Of a stretch of DNA of 64,000 nucleotides, positions 26,111-34,597 are shown in pieces. Below the pieces are notes generated by a model, which was given only the letters and a program-made list of their open reading frames with translations, searched no databases and had not been told where the DNA came from. Position numbers and translations under genes: made by a program. The first letter of the stretch is position 1, and the number at the start of each line of letters is the position of its first letter. Source of the DNA: Lewinellaceae bacterium (GTDB taxonomy: Bacteria > Bacteroidota > Bacteroidia > Chitinophagales > Saprospiraceae); contig JACJYR010000005.1 in the NCBI GenBank assembly GCA_020636005.1, positions 124,001 through 188,000 on the forward strand, given 5' to 3'.

Positions 26111-29100
26111 GATTTGGTTAGGTTTGAAGACAAAACACGTACCTGACAGCAAAAAATAAACACACCCGGTCACGGAGCTGAGGTCAAAGATTTCCCCCAA
26201 AATATCAGCAGTATGCTGAATGACGGGCCCGTACTCCAACACTTTTTTTTGCAAGTGCTTCTTGTTGCCTATGAAATCTGAAAGTAGGACGAAGTTAAGG
26301 CCATCGCCTGTCTCCACTATTATATCGACAAAAGTATGGAAAGAGCCCCCCCCTTTCACCTGCCTGACCGGATACCTTTTAAGAATGGATTTTACTGTGA
26401 AATTGGATTGCAACCACTGATGCAACCCATTTGACACCATCACCAAGGCATTGTTGTCGAGGTAAGGCGTTATTTCATGTCGTTTTAAAAAACCCGACGC
26501 CATTTCCAATCGGGTGTCTATCGGCAGCCCTAAATCATCGGCCACTATAAATCCCGTGACAGCCTTGGCTATGGTTTTCCGCTCCAGAATTTCAGGCAAT
26601 TTAAGCGGCGAGGTAATCAATAATTCCTCGATTTGATACGGCGTATGCTTTAATGGCCCATCCGGGAATGTTTCGAACACCGGATATGCCCTCCTTCCGG
26701 CCCTGCCTGCCCAATAGGATAGGGCTTTAGGCTGAGGCTCCCTGGAGCCAAAATCATTCGGAAAATAGTGCGTTTTTGTTGCTATCCCAAGGAGTTGCCC
26801 GTTCCATTCCCAGGCACTTTCATCCGAGGCAGGGTTTAAGGCAGGATTCTCTTCCTGGCCATTATGGCAGACCCTGTTGAGCCATAAGGTTGGCTTCTGG
26901 CGGGTAGGGAAAATAAGGTAGTCCCTTGCCCTGGTAATGCCAACATAAAGCAAACGGACTTCTTCCTGAAGCGCCTTTTTTCGCTTTTTTGCTTTGACAT
27001 CTGACGTAGAAAGCCTTTCCTCCAGGATGGTATTCTTTGCCAAATCTGCATAGGGATTTACCCAAAATCGCAGCCATCGGTTGCCGAGTAAGTTACCCAA
27101 ATCTATGTCCGGCCTTTCAGGCACGATAGAAAAGCCCCAAACCTCGTCCCGCAAGGTATTTTCTAAATTGTGGCAAACTACAATGGGGTATTCCAGGCCT
27201 TTGCTCCTATGATAGGTTAAAACGTTGACAGCGTCTGAATTTTCGCCTGAGCCTTGGGTATCAAGGCCATTGTTTTCAAGGTCGTTGAACCAAAGCAACA
27301 AGCCACCCAATGAAGCTGCTGAATGCAAACGGTTGCAGGTTTCTTCATACTTAATGGCGAAACTGCACAACATATCCACATTGGCCATTCGCTGGCTGGT
27401 ATTTCCCCAGGTAGCAATGATGCGTTTCAGGTCGAGTTCCTCCAGCAGCAGGTAAAGAATTTCGGTGCCGGAGAGCTCAGCCACCTCTGGTCGGAGCTTA
27501 TTGAGACTTTTGATAAAATCGTTCCCTTCCCCCCATTTGACAACGGGCTTTTCTACAACTTCTTTTTGTAAAAATTCTGCCCTGTCTTCTATAATGTCCT
27601 CTGTGTTCATATTGCCGGCGAGGAGCAAAATCTCTGCAATGGACAAGGTGTCATATTTGTTCAACACAAATTTTAGGCAGGCTAAAATCAGTTTTGCTTC
27701 GGCTGTGCTTAAAAGACCTGCCCGTGAAATAGCTGCCCGCAGACCTGCACGGTGAAGTGCCTCCGCCATGTCCTGGCAATCATGATTGGAACGGCACAAA
27801 ATTGCCACATCGCCGGGCCGGGCCTTCCGGTAGTCATTTTCCCCTTTTGGCAATACCAACAGGCCCCGTGACAGTTCTTGCTCCAGGGTGGCGGCGATAC
27901 AATTGTTCAGCCATTCTTTGCCGGGCGCCCTTCCTTCCCCATCGTATTTAAAGTGCCAATGGAAAAGTGCCTGGTCAGCTTCGGAGGGTTCGTCCTGCCG
28001 ATTGGAAGATTCAGGGGTAGAAAGTTTGCACCTTTTAGGGAGCAATGCCACCTGTTCGGCAGGCATACCCTCAAATGCTTTTGTAAAAATTGCATTGGAA
28101 GCATAAACGATGTCTTCCCGGGATCGCCAGGAATGGGCAAGGATATTATCTTTTTGCAGGCCGCCAGTATGTTTTATTACCGCTTCCATAAGGGCGGGCT
28201 CGGCCCCGCGGAAGCCATAGATGCTTTGTTTCGGATCTCCAACCCAGATGGCGTACTTTGCCAACCGGGAGAGTTTCAGGAAAATCTCCAACTGCATCGG
28301 GCTGGTGTCCTGGAACTCGTCCACCATCAGCAAATCCAGTTCCTCGCTCAGTACCTCCTGCACCAAAGGCTGGTCCAACAGTCTTTTTACCAGCACCTCC
28401 ATATCCGTATAATCTATGAGGCCCCGGCTTTTTTTATAATGGTCAAATTCGTGGATGGCCTGCGTTGCCAAATCAAATATATTGAAAATGAATGACTTAA
28501 CATCGTCTTGGAACCCTTGGTGGGCCAGGTGGGAATTGGCGAACTCAAGCAGGGGAGAGAAGTCCTCCCGGCTTTTGGAACCTACTTTCAACTTTGAAAT
28601 TTTCACCCAATTGTACCAAAAAAGTTCCTCCCTTACATTGAGCTCCCCTATCAGTTCTTTCAAGGCTTTGACGGCTTCGGCGGTTACTTTCGTGGCATCC
28701 CCGTTATTTTCCAACCGCACGACAGCCTCCTCCATTTCAACCAACAAAGCCTGGTTCCACGCTGCTGTTGACCGGCTGATGGGCTCGTCCAAAAATGCCC
28801 GAAAGGATTCAAAAGAAAATTGCTTGCTTTTTTCAACATCTGCTGCCGAGAAGTCATTCGTCCGCACTATTTCAGTCAGATCTTTTAATAGCCGGCGCCA
28901 GTCCGTAGAATAGCGATCCGATTTTTGCAGGCCCAGCCGGTTGGAGAGCCGTTCCATTTCAGATACTTTTTCCAGGTTCAAAACCATAGACAGGGATTGG
29001 TTGAACATCACCTGCTGGTCGTCGTCGGCGAGGATATCCACCTGGGGCGACACGCCCGCTTCAAATGCAAAGCGCTTCAGTAGCTTTACGCCCAGCCCGT

Positions 29101-29332
29101 GCACGGTGCCGATCAGGGCGTTGGTCAGTTCGTTGGCTTCCTTCGAGCGCCCCTCTTCCAACAACCTGACCCTGACCCGCTCCTGTAATTCTGCCGCAGC
29201 CTTTTTTGTAAATGTAGTAGCTATTATGCCGCTTGCCCTGACCTCGCCGGAGGCCATCAACCTGGTCATCTCTTGCGTTAAGCGGTAGGTTTTGCCAGAA
29301 CCTGCACCCGCGGAAATTATCTTGAGGTTCAT
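26090..29332 (-). CDS. AddA-like UvrD-family helicase with degenerate nuclease domain
   Basis: This 1080-residue superfamily 1A helicase resembles the AddA/RecB subunit of recombination nucleases. Walker A AGAGSGKT is at 8-15, motif II LMVDEFQDTSP, motif III WVGDPKQSIYGFRGAEP, motif V HRSKGLEYPIVV and motif VI LLYVGITRARDYLIF. The C-terminal region aligns by eye with the AddA nuclease: FVDIIVETGDGL then LLSDFIGNKKH. The expected D-x-K lysine is not present, so the nuclease looks inactive. No addB is adjacent. The ATG at 29332 (MNLKIISAGAGSGKT) is chosen over the longer frame since the P-loop normally lies within the first 15 residues. Confidence 0.88.
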   Translation of the reverse strand: MNLKIISAGAGSGKTYRLTQEMTRLMASGEVRASGIIATTFTKKAAAELQERVRVRLLEEGRSKEANELTNALIGTVHGLGVKLLKRFAFEAGVSPQVDILADDDQQVMFNQSLSMVLNLEKVSEMERLSNRLGLQKSDRYSTDWRRLLKDLTEIVRTNDFSAADVEKSKQFSFESFRAFLDEPISRSTAAWNQALLVEMEEAVVRLENNGDATKVTAEAVKALKELIGELNVREELFWYNWVKISKLKVGSKSREDFSPLLEFANSHLAHQGFQDDVKSFIFNIFDLATQAIHEFDHYKKSRGLIDYTDMEVLVKRLLDQPLVQEVLSEELDLLMVDEFQDTSPMQLEIFLKLSRLAKYAIWVGDPKQSIYGFRGAEPALMEAVIKHTGGLQKDNILAHSWRSREDIVYASNAIFTKAFEGMPAEQVALLPKRCKLSTPESSNRQDEPSEADQALFHWHFKYDGEGRAPGKEWLNNCIAATLEQELSRGLLVLPKGENDYRKARPGDVAILCRSNHDCQDMAEALHRAGLRAAISRAGLLSTAEAKLILACLKFVLNKYDTLSIAEILLLAGNMNTEDIIEDRAEFLQKEVVEKPVVKWGEGNDFIKSLNKLRPEVAELSGTEILYLLLEELDLKRIIATWGNTSQRMANVDMLCSFAIKYEETCNRLHSAASLGGLLLWFNDLENNGLDTQGSGENSDAVNVLTYHRSKGLEYPIVVCHNLENTLRDEVWGFSIVPERPDIDLGNLLGNRWLRFWVNPYADLAKNTILEERLSTSDVKAKKRKKALQEEVRLLYVGITRARDYLIFPTRQKPTLWLNRVCHNGQEENPALNPASDESAWEWNGQLLGIATKTHYFPNDFGSREPQPKALSYWAGRAGRRAYPVFETFPDGPLKHTPYQIEELLITSPLKLPEILERKTIAKAVTGFIVADDLGLPIDTRLEMASGFLKRHEITPYLDNNALVMVSNGLHQWLQSNFTVKSILKRYPVRQVKGGGSFHTFVDIIVETGDGLNFVLLSDFIGNKKHLQKKVLEYGPVIQHTADILGEIFDLSSVTGCVYFLLSGTCFVFKPNQIKKGPIA

Positions 29333-29492
29333 TGAAAAATTCGTTTGTGAATGGGGTAAAGCTAAGAAGACATGGGTACTTGCCCCGACCAACTTTAAAT
29401 TCTATTTTTACCGGGCAAAATATTTGCTGCAACAACTTGAAAATCAACTCTATCTCCAACCTGATCCTTGAACTTTTTAAAAACAAACTGAA

Positions 29493-30074
29493 ATGTCAAA
29501 GCTTGATTATCTAACCATCGCCATTGTTGGCGCTTGCATCCTGGCCATTATTTTCCTAATCTATAAAATGACGGATCTTTTTAAGGGCGATAAACCGTTA
29601 GATAAAATAGAAATAGCAGCGGATTCAATAGAAACCGATGCAGACAGCATTTACGATTATGACATTGACAATGTGGTGGATTCAGCCGCCAACAAGGCCA
29701 ATTCTTCAACTGATAACGCTGCCACCACAACACCTGCCACCTCGACACCTGCAACAACGAAAGAATTGGATGCCGCCTCTTCAGGAGCTGAAGATGATGT
29801 CAATTCAAAAACCTACGGCGGAAACTACACCCACCCTGGTGGCGATTTCATGGTCATTGCGGGTGCTTTCACGCAGAAATCCCTGGCCAGGCAGGAGGTA
29901 AACCGCCTGAAAAAGAAAGGCTACAGCACAGCAGGCATGGAGATTTTCGACCGGGGAAAATACGCCGTGGTCTTGGTTGACCAATTCAACAACATGGCAG
30001 CGGCGGAGCGCCTGGTCAAGAAATTGGAAAGCGAAGGCATCAAATGCTACGTCAAAATGAAAGAACCAAGCTAA
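29493..30074 (+). CDS. SPOR-domain membrane protein
   Basis: This 193-residue, probably type II membrane protein has a short cytoplasmic start, a transmembrane helix at about 6-25 and an acidic then Thr/Ala-rich linker (30-112). The C-terminal SPOR domain, from GGDFMVIAGAF to the end, ends in KLESEGIKCYVKM. SPOR domains bind denuded glycan strands at division septa, so a role in division or envelope remodelling is likely. It is divergent from the helicase and converges with the rhodanese. Confidence 0.9.
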   Translation: MSKLDYLTIAIVGACILAIIFLIYKMTDLFKGDKPLDKIEIAADSIETDADSIYDYDIDNVVDSAANKANSSTDNAATTTPATSTPATTKELDAASSGAEDDVNSKTYGGNYTHPGGDFMVIAGAFTQKSLARQEVNRLKKKGYSTAGMEIFDRGKYAVVLVDQFNNMAAAERLVKKLESEGIKCYVKMKEPS

Positions 30075-30118
30075 AATCTTTTCCCGATAAAAAGGTGGTA
30101 AAGCGGCAATAACCCTGG

Positions 30119-30421
30119 CTATTTCCCAAACACATCCCGCCATTGGAGCATACCTCCCAGCAGGTTCCTGACATTGGTGAATCCTGCGGCCATGAGCAAC
30201 TGTTTGGCCATGCCGCTGCGGTTGCCCGAACGGCAATAGACGACAATTTCATCATTCCTGTGTTCTTCCAAGGTTGGAATCGCAGCCATAAACGATCCGA
30301 TTGGGATGAGCTGCCCGCCTACATTAAATTCCTCATTTTCATAAGGTTCCCGAACATCTATCAGGACAAACGCCTCCTTCTTGTCCAGCTTTTCCTTTAA
30401 TTGTTGTACTGTTATGTCCAT
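30119..30421 (-). CDS. Single-domain rhodanese
   Basis: This 100-residue cytoplasmic rhodanese-fold protein has catalytic C63 in YCRSGNRSG and the CH2-like IDVREPYE near 21-28. It would carry a persulfide sulfur. It begins 10 bp after the stop of the large T9SS protein gene on the same strand, so the two are probably co-transcribed. That pairing of a cytoplasmic sulfur carrier with an exported surface protein has no obvious functional reason. Confidence 0.92.
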   Translation of the reverse strand: MDITVQQLKEKLDKKEAFVLIDVREPYENEEFNVGGQLIPIGSFMAAIPTLEEHRNDEIVVYCRSGNRSGMAKQLLMAAGFTNVRNLLGGMLQWRDVFGK

Positions 30422-30431
30422 AGTTGTTGGT

Positions 30432-33020
30432 TTAACGTGATGGTTGAAGCACTATCCGATGAGTGGATTGAGTCCCCGTTGTGCTATTTTGAATTTGAAA
30501 GTAATACATTCCGGGAGCAAGGCCATCCAATAACCATTCACTTTCCATCTGCCCTTGTTTTACCATTTGGCCCAAATCATTGAAAACAAATACTTTGTAA
30601 ACAGAAAAATCGCCATCCGCAGGCCTGAAATATATCCTTCCGCTGGTTGGGTTTGGATAAATGCCTACCTCCCGATCTTGGGCAGGCTGCGCAGTTACCC
30701 CCGTGCTGGTATTTTTTACATTTGCAAAAACAGGCCGGATCATCAAGGCACCAGGCAGGGTTGGAGGGAACGGCTTGAACTCGCCGGACACATTGGAATA
30801 ATTGCAGCCACAAGGGTGCTGCAAATCAAAACCGATAGGAATCCCATCTACTGCGGCAGATGCCTGGCGAAATCCAACGTAAAAGTCCGTATTGGCAGGA
30901 ATCACCAGGAAGGTATCCTCCTTTTCGTTGTTGCCAGTCTCCAGCCGATAAGTAGTGAAACCTTGCAGGGTATCGAACACATTGTTAGCGAAGAAAGGTT
31001 TGAGCAATTCCCTCGCATAAACAGGGTCAGTATCCAAAGAACCAATCCAGATGTTCAAGTCGAAAAATTGGGACTCGATGTCCCCGTTTACATGGGGGAA
31101 CATGATCTGCACAGCCTTCAGGGAGTCGGTCGTATTGGCGTGGAACTTCACGGCCATCGTTTGTTTTTGGCCACCCTGTGCGCCGTGCCGAATAAAAAGT
31201 TGCCATTCGGCGGTGCCGTCGTCGTGGGCAAAGTAGTTGGAGAATCTTGTGTTGACCCTCAATGTATCGTTGACCCTGAAGATGGAGCCTTGCGTAGTGT
31301 TTTCAAAAGCAAACTGCGTTTGAACATTCCGAGGTTCGGTAAAATCAACGTTTGCCAGATTGCCCTGCAGAATACTCAATTGCCCGCCTGGAATGTCGGC
31401 CTCCCTGGGCGTAAAAACAAGGGGCGGAAAATTAGCCCCTGTTTCGGCAATAGTATAGCCAACACCCAAATCAGTATTGGTGGTGGTTTCGAGATAAGAA
31501 ACCCTGGAATCATTGAAAGAAGATTGGTCGGCAAAATGGTTATAGACCATTGCTTTAAAAGCACTGTTCAATTCGATTCCTTCGAAGCCTTCGAATTGAT
31601 TGAAGGGCATGGACGTATAATTTTTCAATAAATCGGCCTGGACGGAGGAAAAGGCCAAATCTGAAAAATTCTGGACGTTTTCGGCCACGCCTTTGTCCAG
31701 GTACAAATAATCCAAATGCCACAAATCCCCCATGTTGGCAGGGGAAGTCTTGGCTGAAAAGCGAAATTGGAAAGCTTTGTGAAAAAACTGTGCATCCGCT
31801 ATTTTCTCTCCATAAAAAGTAAAGGGCGGGAAAGAATCGAGGTCTATATTCCCCGTGCCGGGCCAGGCTCTCACCCTAATCCATTTGCGCTGGTTGTTCC
31901 TGAATTCCAGGAAGATCGAGTCTGCCACTTCCGGCTGCAGCCCATAACCCTTCGGGGCGATGTAAAACCGGAGGGACACCTGGCTGTTGCCGTCGAAACC
32001 TGATAGATCGATTGGCTTGGAGGTTAATCTGTCACCAACCCCATTCGAAATATTGTAGGGGTCGCCCCGAAAATCAAGGCCATCAAAAGTGACGAGGCCG
32101 ACAGATGGTGGGTTTTTTGCCAGGGTATTATTTTTAAAAACAGCCTTGTCCAACCAAATTTCATTGGTTGGATAAGGCCCGGGATAACCTGAGAAGTCGT
32201 CAAAAATTGGCCCGTTGCCGATGGACAGGGTGTCGCCTCTCACAATAAACGGTACCTTAAACGTATCGCAAACCGTCCATTCGTCGCATATTTTCACGCA
32301 AACAGTATCAACTCCGGGAAAGCGGCTGGCCAGGTAGGTAAAGCAGGTATCCGCATAATTGTAGTTGGTAAAATAGAACAGTTGTGCCCCATTGCCATCG
32401 TAGCCTTGTGAACAAGGAAGGAATTCACTGCAGGATTTTGGGTACGGGAAGTCAAGTTCATCGTCGAGGCAATACGTGGTTTTTGTCTCGGCATCCATCG
32501 TGAAAGCATTCGCCACCACTACCCTACCCTTTCGTTTTGCAAACACAACAACCTGGATGGTATCTTTAAAATTCGGCTGGGAAAATTCTATGTACATGGT
32601 ATCCGAGCCGTTACCCGTTAGGGCTGGGTTAGCCTTGTAGGTTAGCAACACAGAAGTGTCGAGTTGGGCTGCCCCAAATAACAGGGGTTGGATATTCAAC
32701 AAGGAAAGGATGCCAGGTTCCGGCCCCTGCCCCAACCCAAAGGTATCCGAAGCCAAATCTATAACGAGGCTATCTCCCGCTTCTACTAAGTTAGACCCCA
32801 AATTAAACTCCGGCTCGCAATCGTCGGCATCCCGGTTGCTATCCCGCAGATGGCTGGAACCGGTAAAATGGCCTGCAACCGCTGGGTTTTCCAGCAGTTC
32901 CCTTGTTGCATAAGCTTTTACGATTGGGTTGGTGGTGGTTGGAGCCACTCCAAGGGATTGGGCGTGGACAAGAGGTAGAAGAAAACAGGAAAATGAAATG
33001 AGGAATATTAGTCTTTTCAT
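30432..33020 (-). CDS. Large secreted protein with T9SS sorting domain
   Basis: This 862-residue protein has a signal peptide (MKRLIFLISFSCFLLPLVHAQ) and a T9SS C-terminal sorting domain of about 75 residues (GIYPNPTSGRIYF ... STHRIVLQPSR). The middle holds beta-sandwich modules, including a lectin/laminin-G-like stretch around 270-430 (VGDRLTSKPIDLSGFDGNSQ...) with many aromatic and Asp residues. I do not recognise an enzymatic domain. It is probably a cell-surface or released structural/adhesive protein. The rhodanese gene follows after 10 bp. Confidence 0.85.
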   Translation of the reverse strand: MKRLIFLISFSCFLLPLVHAQSLGVAPTTTNPIVKAYATRELLENPAVAGHFTGSSHLRDSNRDADDCEPEFNLGSNLVEAGDSLVIDLASDTFGLGQGPEPGILSLLNIQPLLFGAAQLDTSVLLTYKANPALTGNGSDTMYIEFSQPNFKDTIQVVVFAKRKGRVVVANAFTMDAETKTTYCLDDELDFPYPKSCSEFLPCSQGYDGNGAQLFYFTNYNYADTCFTYLASRFPGVDTVCVKICDEWTVCDTFKVPFIVRGDTLSIGNGPIFDDFSGYPGPYPTNEIWLDKAVFKNNTLAKNPPSVGLVTFDGLDFRGDPYNISNGVGDRLTSKPIDLSGFDGNSQVSLRFYIAPKGYGLQPEVADSIFLEFRNNQRKWIRVRAWPGTGNIDLDSFPPFTFYGEKIADAQFFHKAFQFRFSAKTSPANMGDLWHLDYLYLDKGVAENVQNFSDLAFSSVQADLLKNYTSMPFNQFEGFEGIELNSAFKAMVYNHFADQSSFNDSRVSYLETTTNTDLGVGYTIAETGANFPPLVFTPREADIPGGQLSILQGNLANVDFTEPRNVQTQFAFENTTQGSIFRVNDTLRVNTRFSNYFAHDDGTAEWQLFIRHGAQGGQKQTMAVKFHANTTDSLKAVQIMFPHVNGDIESQFFDLNIWIGSLDTDPVYARELLKPFFANNVFDTLQGFTTYRLETGNNEKEDTFLVIPANTDFYVGFRQASAAVDGIPIGFDLQHPCGCNYSNVSGEFKPFPPTLPGALMIRPVFANVKNTSTGVTAQPAQDREVGIYPNPTSGRIYFRPADGDFSVYKVFVFNDLGQMVKQGQMESEWLLDGLAPGMYYFQIQNSTTGTQSTHRIVLQPSR

Positions 33021-33164
33021 TGTGGGATTCAGAGCGGCGTCCGCAAATCACAGGGAGTGCTTTTGCCAGTGGTTAAAAAATTAAAGCGTGTAAATGAACA
33101 GGCCATTGTGGCCCAAACATCCTTCAAAAACGAGCCTTGGCCCTAATTGTTGCCAGCGTGCCCA

Positions 33165-34046
33165 CTATTCGTTTTCATCCCCTGTGCCATCGTCGGTTCC
33201 GTCGGCGGGGCTACACTTATCTGGAGCATGTTGGGTCAGCCAGAGGGAAATCTGGGTACCCATTTGAATATAACTGTCGGCCTGGAAGGGTGGATCCTGT
33301 TTATAGACAAAGGCGGTAGAGCGGTCGGTAACGTCCTCATCCTCAAATATTTCGCCTATATTTAGATTGGATGTCGTCACGAGAAACTCTGCGGCGGTAT
33401 AGTTCATACAAACCAGATCCGGGACTTCCATCTCGTTGCTCAACCTTTCAGTTACCACAAACTCCAGTGTGGCGCCCATCGGCACCTCATAGCCCTTTTT
33501 GATGTCGCTTTCCGTCACTTTTTCACCATTGTAGAGGAGGTATAAAATGGTATTTTCAGCCTGCTTCCGGTCGAACATCCGCTCACTGATACGGCTTTTG
33601 ATGTTCCGCCGGGCCAGCTTCCCAGCGTAGCGGTCAAAGTCATAGCTGCTTTCGTCCAATTGGGGCAAACGGACCAGTTCGGGCTGTGATTGGGTAATGG
33701 AAACGTAGATCTTTCGGCCTTCCTTCACCCTCGACAGTGGCTTGGGCGTCTGTGAAATAATAAGGCCACCGGGTTTCCCCTCAAACCAGGATGAATCTAT
33801 CACCTCGAACCGGAAATCTTTGTCCCTGGCCACTTTCATCGCATCGGAAAGGTTCATGCCGGTGAAGTCGTTGACCTGCACAGACTCGCCGTGGTTGGTA
33901 TAGCAACGCAGCCACCAGGTGGTCAGGAAGAACAAAACCAGCACCAAGGCCAGCATTTTCAAAAAGTTGGTGAGGAAAATCCCGCTGGTCAGGAATAACC
34001 ACACCTCCCTGGCATAAGCTCTCAAGTTTTCCAATAGTCCGTTCAT
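33165..34046 (-). CDS. PASTA-domain membrane protein
   Basis: This 293-residue protein has a cytoplasmic N-terminus, a transmembrane helix at about 24-45 and three PASTA-like modules. The first starts VQVNDFTGMNLSDAMKVARD, the second VRLPQLDESSYDFDRYAGKL and the third MEVPDLVCMNYTAAEFLVTTS. It ends in an acidic tail. PASTA modules bind muropeptides or lipid II. Unlike the classic arrangement there is no Ser/Thr kinase or PBP domain, so it is a stand-alone wall-binding protein. A -7-like TATCTTTG lies on the minus strand at 34087-34094 without a good -33 partner. Confidence 0.85.
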   Translation of the reverse strand: MNGLLENLRAYAREVWLFLTSGIFLTNFLKMLALVLVLFFLTTWWLRCYTNHGESVQVNDFTGMNLSDAMKVARDKDFRFEVIDSSWFEGKPGGLIISQTPKPLSRVKEGRKIYVSITQSQPELVRLPQLDESSYDFDRYAGKLARRNIKSRISERMFDRKQAENTILYLLYNGEKVTESDIKKGYEVPMGATLEFVVTERLSNEMEVPDLVCMNYTAAEFLVTTSNLNIGEIFEDEDVTDRSTAFVYKQDPPFQADSYIQMGTQISLWLTQHAPDKCSPADGTDDGTGDENE

Positions 34047-34189
34047 AGTTGGTTAGAAAATGAAAATGGGATAAATAAAAAGCGGACAAAGATAACAGGC
34101 TTTTGCCAATCTTATTTTTTTAGCGGCCCTTTTGGGAGTTACAAGCGTTGGCAACTCATTCCAGGATGCTTGCTTCCATCATAAGTCAG

Positions 34190-34260
34190 GATGAAAAAAT
34201 AACTTCCCGGCTTTGATTTTGAAACCCTGGTTCCGGAAGGTTTTTTTAAAATAATGATTC
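34190..34260 (-). repeat. Dispersed hairpin repeat, family B, degenerate copy 4
   Basis: GATGAAAAAATAACTTC, then TTTGATTTTGAAA, then a CCTGG/CCGGAAGG segment and GGTTTTTTTAAAATAAT follow the order of the inverted family B copy at 49974-50092. The AATCCC hairpin has decayed. Confidence 0.65.
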
Positions 34261-34281
34261 TTTGACAAATCTTGTGGCAAT

Positions 34282-34380
34282 CCGTTAAAACGGATCGAAG
34301 TAATAGCCAATTTTCAACCCACGACTTAAGCCGTGGGTTGAAAATCAAGCGGTTATGTGCTAAACCGTTTTAACGGTTTC
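34282..34380. repeat. Nested inverted repeat
   Basis: An inner stem with 14-bp arms spans 34310-34345 (ATTTTCAACCCACG paired with CGTGGGTTGAAAAT). Outer arms CCGTTAAAACGG (from 34282) and CCGTTTTAACGG (around 34365) pair as well. It resembles weaker palindromes at 16050-16210. Confidence 0.7.
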
Positions 34381-34442
34381 CCTACTCCACTTTTAGCACA
34401 AAACAAATACTCACATCAGGATTATTTTCTTTCGATCCAAAA

Positions 34443-34478
34443 TAAAAAAAAGAGGCCTGCCTGCTGGCAAAGCCTCTC
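34443..34478 (-). terminator. Intrinsic terminator of pckG
   Basis: Read on the minus strand, AGAGGC and GCCTCT form the stem, followed by eight T. It lies 120 bp beyond the pckG stop. Confidence 0.75.
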
Positions 34479-34597
34479 TCGTCTTGATATTTTTTCCGCC
34501 GTTAGCTTTTGGTTCTTGGCTAAGAACCAACAACTTACGCAAAAAAGCTGGCGGCGTGAGCCCTAACTTATTATTGGTCAAAGACAGGCAATAAGTG

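Larger units (their letters stand above)
34047..34597. other. Gene-free stretch with hairpins and a family B remnant
   Basis: It contains a degenerate copy of repeat family B (34190-34260), a nested inverted repeat (34282-34380) and the pckG terminator (34443-34478). No open frame is convincing. Confidence 0.65.
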
